Part shown: one piece after another, positions 58,521 to 64,000 of the stretch
Layout of the letters: the number at the start of each line of letters is the position of its first letter
Position numbering within the stretch: the first letter of the stretch is position 1
Assembly: GCA_037975125.1 (NCBI GenBank)
Contig: CM075862.1
Coordinates: 19,391,838 to 19,455,837 of the forward strand
DNA: 64,000 nucleotides
Direction: 5' to 3'
Source of the DNA: Latrodectus hesperus
Taxonomy: Eukaryota; Arthropoda; Arachnida; Araneae; Theridiidae
Notes under the pieces: generated by a model
Databases searched by the model: none
What the model was told of the DNA's origin: nothing
Seen by the model: the letters and a program-made list of their open reading frames with translations, nothing else
Translations under genes and position numbers: made by a program

Positions 58521-60021
58521 CACTGCTGGACAATTGCTAAGGACGGATCACAAATTGCGATGTAGCATTACATTAATCGAGACTGAGGCCTAGTAGGCTA
58601 AAATATAGTTGCCGCACTGTTCAGACATTAGAATAAAGAATATTTATTGTTCTGGAAAGTACAAAAGCTGCGAAACATAGGAACTAAAAAAATATGTTCA
58701 TTTGATGTTGCATACGGAAAAATGAAACAGTGCACCTAAAAGTTAGCAAGCACCTTAAAGAAAGGTATCAGTATGAGATATGTCCACCGTGGAGTTTGAT
58801 GCAACATTCCACACGTCGTATCATACTTTGCACAACATTATCTAGCAGCTGTTGAGTCAATTTATCCCATTCCTCTGGGAGTACACGGATGAGTGTGTTC
58901 TTGTTTGTCGGAAGATAGTTTCGACCAGCTAATTGCCTCCCCAAAGCACCCCACACATTTTGAATGGGGTTTATATCTGGAGAACGTGATGGTCATACGA
59001 GTTGTTAAATACCCTAGCTGTGTAGACAATCCTGAACAGCGAATGTTCGATGAAATGTTGCGTTGTCGTCCATAAAAACAAAATTATCACCGACAGCACC
59101 ACGGAAAAGACGAATATGAGGAAGACCCATTCGCAACCCATGTAGGGGCGTGCGGCCATTGATCATGATGTCGGCACACACTTTGACACTGCATGTCAGA
59201 TATTGGTCCCTTTCCTTTATATTTTCTGGAAGATCAGCAATACTACTCTCACACACAATTCAGTTGGCGTCTACAATCCGATGACAGATTGAACCAACTC
59301 TCATCTGAGAATCGTACGCATGCCCAGTCCTGTCCAGTCCAATTGCGATTCTCACGACACCATTGCAAACGGGCAGTGCAATGCTGTCTGGTCAATGGGA
59401 CACACACAACAGTTCTGCGGGCTTATATTTCTCTTCCCCTCAAACGTCTGGCAACAGTTTTGCGGGAGATTTGCTTTGATGAGGTAGCAAGAAATTGATT
59501 TGCCTCCTGTTGAGCTGTAGTGCGCCTGTTTCTTTTTGCTGATAAGACCTTATATCTGTCTTCTGAAAGTGTCGTACTTCTAACACGACCTCTCCCGTGC
59601 CGCCTACTACACATTCCAGTAGTTTCAAATGACTTCCACAGCCGTGAAACAACTCTCTGAGTGATGTTGAGCTCCCTGGCAACATCTGTTATTTTTTGCC
59701 CTTCTTTGATCTTTCCAATAATTCGGGGACGCATAAAATCATCTAAGTGATGTCGGGAAGACATGCCAAAAATTTTATGTTCGTCTATTAAGTCTTTCCT
59801 ATAAAACTTTGACTTGAAAAAACAACTGTTCACACGCTTCAAAACCTTTAAAGCTCTTATGAACTATATCACGTGATGAACAGACGTGGAAAAAAATTGC
59901 ATACGCATACTTCTTCTAACTATATAACACACTTATTCTATTTTTCCACATTTAGCTTCCTTTCATTTTGTGGTTGCTATGGATGATAGTGTTATCCGTC
60001 CTTAGCATTTGTCCAGCAGTG
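58521..60021 (-). mobile_element. Full-length Tc1-like DNA transposon
   Basis: A 1501-bp element. The left end CACTGCTGGACAATTGCTAA and the right end, reverse-complemented CACTGCTGGACAAATGCTAA, continue as GGACGGAT on both sides, giving terminal inverted repeats of about 28 bp with one mismatch. TA dinucleotides flank both ends (58519-58520 and 60022-60023). The interior carries one minus-strand transposase gene. Length, termini and TA duplications are all standard for Tc1 elements. Confidence 0.93.
58768..59764 (-). pseudogene. Tc1-like transposase, frameshifted
   Basis: Cut-and-paste transposase, about 330 codons across several frames, close to the usual Tc1 length. The likely start is the ATG at 59762-59764 (MSSRHHLDDFMRPRIIGKI). 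Helix-turn-helix DNA-binding domains follow: ITDVARELNITQRVVSRLWK and SSKQISRKTVARRL. Catalytic residues: FSDESWF (Asp at 59303-59305), FMDDNATFHR (Asp before Asn at 59065-59067), and PDINPIQNVW, where the third acidic position is Gln (58960-58962) instead of Glu. Spacing from the second Asp is about 34 residues, as in DD34E enzymes. At least two frame breaks and the Gln substitution mean it cannot be active as it stands. The end SYTGA near 58768 is close to the normal C-terminus. Confidence 0.9.
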
Positions 60022-62242
60022 TATTAAAGTTAGTAAACATTGTTATTTAGATAATATGAACATAAATAAATTGCTATTATTAATAATATTATCTTATTTT
60101 AACACTTATCATATTTAGAAATATAAATAAAATAGTTAAAATTTATTTCATATCAAATGTTAATTTAACTTTATGCACTTTTTGGTACAATTTTCCAGTG
60201 AAATAAAGCAGAAAAGTTTATGTTTGATTTATAATTAAAATTTTATGTTTTTTTAAGATTCATATATTTTCATAAATTTTCAATTTCCAAATAGTGTTTT
60301 GAAAAGATACACAATATATATGAAAAAAGAAATATATCTGTAAAACATATTTTTGTTTATATAATATTTTTTAATTATTTGATATTGTTTATTAAGCTTC
60401 AAAAATATAACTGATGCATATGGAAATTTAAATGAGTTTCTACCTTTCACGTAAAGAAAAATTCAGAATTCTTAGACATGATTTGAAAAACTAAAAGCAA
60501 AAATGCATTGAATCAATTCTGCTGTGTCTTCTAAATCATTTTATTGGAAATAAAAAATAATTAATATTACCATATAAAACACAATAAATTTTGGAACGCA
60601 TTTTTACCAGGTGTTCTTTTTTCAGAAAATGAAGACTAAAGTTTGCTAAATGACAGAGATATCCAAACAATTCCAGAGAACTCACTAAGTTTTAATTACA
60701 CTTTTGATTCCTACTTTAACTTTAGATTGCTCCTTGCAATCAATGAACAATACTTCATAAGAACAATCGGAAAGATATTGACTTTGAGAGTTATTTGGAA
60801 AGTTCTGTGGAAATTAAAGTTCTCTGAAATTTATTAAAAAGGGATTCTTATTGTTAACATTCTTCTGTTAAATTTTTTATTTACATAAATTTTCGATGCA
60901 TAAAATCAAAAATCTCTCAAATACTGCAGTAATTATATGCAAACTTGGTTATTAAACTGAATGACTCAAATCCATTTTAATGTGTAATATTGTATTGTGG
61001 AATATTGGGGAATATTTTGTCGATAATAATCTGATGTGATTTTTTTTATCAAGACACAAATCTCTTTGCAAAATCTAGGAAATATCTGTTAGATACAAGC
61101 CTTTGCACAATATTTCACATATACACAATTACTTGCTAATTTGCTTGCCTTTCTAAATTAAAGCTATAAAAGGACAAGTACTTAAATACGCATAAATTTT
61201 AAATATTAATTGATGGAACAAATATTTCGGATTTTTTTGCTAACATCTTATGCAGTTTACTGATTTTAGTTTAAAGATATCATTTTGAAATACTTCCTCG
61301 CTTAACATCAGCGCAGAAACATTGGAAATTTTAATAAAAGCAACAGACGTTTATGAAGGAAACAATAATGGGATATTTCTACTTCAAAAGTAATATTATT
61401 TATCTTAGCATTTTGACGCTCAAATCTATTTTCGCTAAAAGAGTCACACTCTGTGTATTTGGCCTATGCATAACAGACATAACAGCAGCCAACGTCTATT
61501 AGAATGTACACCTGAGAAACCGAAGCAATTTAATTTTACCAAATATTTTTGATAGATAAGGGTGGTAATTACGGATTGCAAGAAAAAGAAATCAATCCAT
61601 TTTCAAGTACTAATTCTGAGAGAGTGTACTGTAGAATTGAAACTTGCTTTTGATTGTTTCTGAGAGACAAAGCTCGAATCTGGAGCACTTCATTCCGATC
61701 TAAATATGTTGTACAGTATATACATATTTGATTTTTTTATTTTTATTATATGATTAACGAAAGCATTATATTTACATTAATTGGACATTTGGAGTATAGT
61801 AAAAATTATTAAACTTTGTATTTACTGAATTACAGAAATGCAGTTATGCCATATTTCAACTAGTAAAAATAGCACTATGTAAATTATTTACGTTGATTGT
61901 TTGGTAATATACATTAATTTCAAATTAATCGATGTAAATAAAAGTTTCATTTTAATGTATTTATAAGTTTTAAAAATATAATACCTGTTGCAATTTTCCT
62001 TATCAGTAGATATATATTGTCAGCATATTGTTGCTTCATTGAAGTTTTGTTATTAAAATTTAATTAATATAATGATTGTTACTACTAATTCAACTATAAA
62101 ACTTAATTTTAACTTTGTCTTTATCGTTGTTCTCTTTTTGATAAGTAAATGTTCATTGCGTTGACCTTGATATGTTTTTATCTCTTGTGTAGAGAAGTTT
62201 ACTTAAAACATTTTGTATAAATGTTAGTAGTAATTTTAAAAA
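60022..62242. other. AT-rich stretch; may include the Copia 5' LTR at its right end
   Basis: No coding features. The primer-binding site at 62243 predicts that an LTR should end just before it, but I could not define its start or find a TG...CA pair; the partner LTR would lie outside the window. Confidence 0.45.
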
Positions 62243-62256
62243 GTTATGGGCCCAGG
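62243..62256 (+). promoter_or_regulatory. Copia-type primer-binding site (half-tRNA-iMet)
   Basis: GTTATGGGCCCAGG matches the internal, anticodon-arm-proximal part of initiator tRNA-Met that primes Drosophila copia (copia reads GTTATGGGCCCAG at the same place). It lies about 160 bp before the first gag-like ATG, as expected. This known but uncommon priming mode uses a cleaved tRNA fragment instead of the tRNA 3' end. Confidence 0.75.
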
Positions 62257-62415
62257 ACTACGCCGATGTTTAATTTCTTTTTTTAAAACATATAAAACAA
62301 TATAAAAAGGCATAAAGCTTATTTTCGTAGCATTTGTTGCTATTTCGTGTAAGGCAACCTAAGTCGTTTGCTAATCCTAACTAGCGATCCATTTGAGAAA
62401 TACCAAAAGGTCATC

Positions 62416-64000
62416 ATGGCTGGACTTAATGTTTTTTCTATAAATAAATTCGATGGAAAGAATTATTCTCAATAGCAATTTCAGGTAAACTGTAAAGTAA
62501 AAGCTAAATGAGCATACAGCACAGCAAGCGGAACGAAAGTTAATCCTATCAACGCCACCGAGTTCGAGAAATAGTAGACAAACGATGCAATTGATGTTTT
62601 TACAATCACTGTAGTGATGGAAATGAAACAGATAAAACTTATTGAAAGCTGCACTACATCACAAGATGTGCTGATGAAATTGAACTTTAATAAGATGTTA
62701 TTAGACAAGTTCCCTCAACTTAAAATGGATACTAATGAGATAGTAGTTCAATATATTGCCAGAATAGAAAATCTAGCTCTGCAGATAAAGGAACTCAAGT
62801 GAAAGTTTAACTGATGTCACTCTCATAACAAAATATCTGAGTACTTTTCCAGTGAAAAACCATAACTTCTGAAAGCTAATGCAGCTGTTACAGATAATAT
62901 TAAAGTGTGGCATGAGAAAGTGGGGCACATAATCTTAAAACCCTGAAAGAATTAAGTGAAAAAGAGATTAATAATAAGTTAGATTACTCAAAGACTGATA
63001 TTTCCTTTTGTGAAGGTTGCCAGTATGGCAAGCTGCATAAGCTACCATTCATCGATGGGAAACACAAAGCCAGCAACAGTGGTGAATTAATTTACAGTGG
63101 CTTGTGTGGTCCAATATCAACAGCATTGTTGGGTGGTGCAAATTATTTTTTAATTTTAAGAAATGTCTTTAGTTGTTATATTTTTGTTGCATTTTTCAAG
63201 CATAAGAGTGATTCATTAGAACGTTTCTAGGAGTTTGTGTTCCTTTGTGAAAACGAAAATTCTGTAGGAGCAAACTATTAGAGTTGATATTTGTAGAGAG
63301 TATATCGATCCTAATTTTAAAGATTTTCAAGAAACAAGAAATGCATTAAACAAGAAAGGCATAGAACTGCAGAACAAAGCTCCTTACACACCTCAACAGA
63401 ATAGAAGAGCTGAGAGAATTATGAGAACTATAATGGAAAGTACTCGGTCAATGCTATACAGCAAAGATTTATCGTTACTTTTATGAACCGAGACAGTAAA
63501 TAGAGCTGTGTACATTCTAAGCCGTACACCATCTAGTCAATCATTTTCATTTACATCATATGCATTGTGGGCAGCTAAACAGGTGTCAGTTCAACATTTA
63601 AGAACTTTTGGCTCTGAAGCTTATATACATGTGCCTGATCAATTGCGTAAGACGCTTCAACCAAAGAGTAATAAAGTAATTCTATGGGGGTTATGAAAGA
63701 AATTCAAAAAAGTTATAGACTGTCTGGTTCATTATCAAAAGCAGTAAACATTTCAAAGAATGTTATATTTGATGAATTCTCAATTACATCAGTGATTTAT
63801 TCCCAACAGACAATTTAAATAAGAAGCTCTGGTAGTTCTACTGAAACAGAAGAGGAAATGATTTATGAAAAGGGTACATATAATGCATCACAGAATGAAG
63901 ATGAAGAAATTCGTTCTTACAAATTCAGACCCAGACAGAATTTAAGAGTCTTCAAACGTCATGATGTAACTGTCACTGAAACTCAAAAGTCAATTGAAGA
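62416..64000 (+). pseudogene. Ty1/Copia gag-integrase relic, cut by window end
   Basis: Begins MAGLNVFSINKFDGKNYSQ, which has the FDGxNYxxW layout of Copia gag, followed by stops. A better frame at 62614-62802 reads MKLNFNKMLLDKFPQLKMD and VVQYIARIENLALQIKELK, typical of Copia gag. A deletion removes zinc knuckle and protease. The pre-integrase zinc module is visible (WHEKVGHI at ~62909, CEGCQYGKLHKL at ~63017), then integrase: YSGLCGPISTALLGGANYF, where Gly replaces the first catalytic Asp, and APYTPQQNRRAERIMRTIME with the Glu retained. Downstream are LSRTPSSQSFSFTSYALW and VQHLRTFGSEAYIHVP (63508-63696), then more decayed frames to the window end. RT and RNase H would follow outside the window. 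Confidence 0.85.

Noticed and set aside
58893..59498. Plus-strand open frames within the Tc1-like element
   Set aside because: They are antisense to the transposase, whose motifs are clear on the minus strand.

Overview
This window looks like repeat-dominated intergenic or intronic DNA from an animal nuclear genome, most likely an arachnid and probably a spider. The grounds are a strongly A+T-rich sequence, huge (TA)n microsatellites, no prokaryotic gene organisation, and a metazoan transposon set: tRNA-derived SINEs, RNase H-bearing LINEs, Tc1 and mariner elements, and Gypsy, Copia and BEL/Pao relics. The spider call is an inference from the style of the SINEs, the Tc1 element and the LINEs. 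No host protein-coding gene, rRNA gene or intact tRNA gene could be supported.

Layout. 1-15 kb: AT-rich DNA with tRNA-SINE relics, a decayed LINE RNase H piece (about 8.2-8.8 kb) and several (TA)n tracts; at 13.1-13.8 kb the TA tracts sit inside a long inverted repeat. 15.2-16.7 kb: a heavily decayed Ty3/Gypsy pol relic. 16.7-23.9 kb: mostly featureless AT-rich DNA with a SINE. 23.87-24.08 kb: a small mariner-type MITE with TA duplications. 24.4-25.9 kb: a LINE fragment followed by an opposite-strand reverse transcriptase relic of unusual type. 26.2-31.4 kb: featureless. 31.4-33.3 kb: a BEL/Pao relic between two very long TA tracts. 33.3-43 kb: mostly unrecognised, with one well-preserved tRNA-SINE at 37.1 kb. 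43.0-43.14 kb: a CpG-rich 45-bp tandem repeat that stands out from its surroundings.

43.4-46.5 kb is a layered locus: a SINE, then a minus-strand LINE reverse transcriptase relic cut by a plus-strand LINE fragment that still has a 305-codon open frame. The insertion is flanked by short duplications. A 24-bp tandem repeat and hairpin lies within the host LINE and appears to derive from its own RT motif A.

47.03-52.87 kb holds the main element: a nearly complete minus-strand LTR retrotransposon with two ~290-bp LTRs. Its proteins are Ty3/Gypsy-like, but integrase lies upstream of reverse transcriptase/RNase H (gag-PR-INT-RT-RH, as in Ty1/Copia), and the gag has a SCAN-like capsid segment. Together these point to the Gmr1-like group. 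The copy is broken by stop codons and frameshifts in pol.

54.5-57.6 kb: two further minus-strand LINE 3' ends. 58.52-60.02 kb: a full-length but inactivated Tc1-like transposon with terminal inverted repeats and TA target duplications. 62.24 kb to the window end: the 5' portion of a decayed Ty1/Copia element, including a primer-binding site of the half-tRNA-iMet kind known from Drosophila copia; it runs off the end of the window.

These sequences do not form a pathway. They record repeated insertion, nesting and decay of selfish DNA, with simple-repeat expansion on top. Frames were read by hand; family-level names rest on motif recognition, not database searches.
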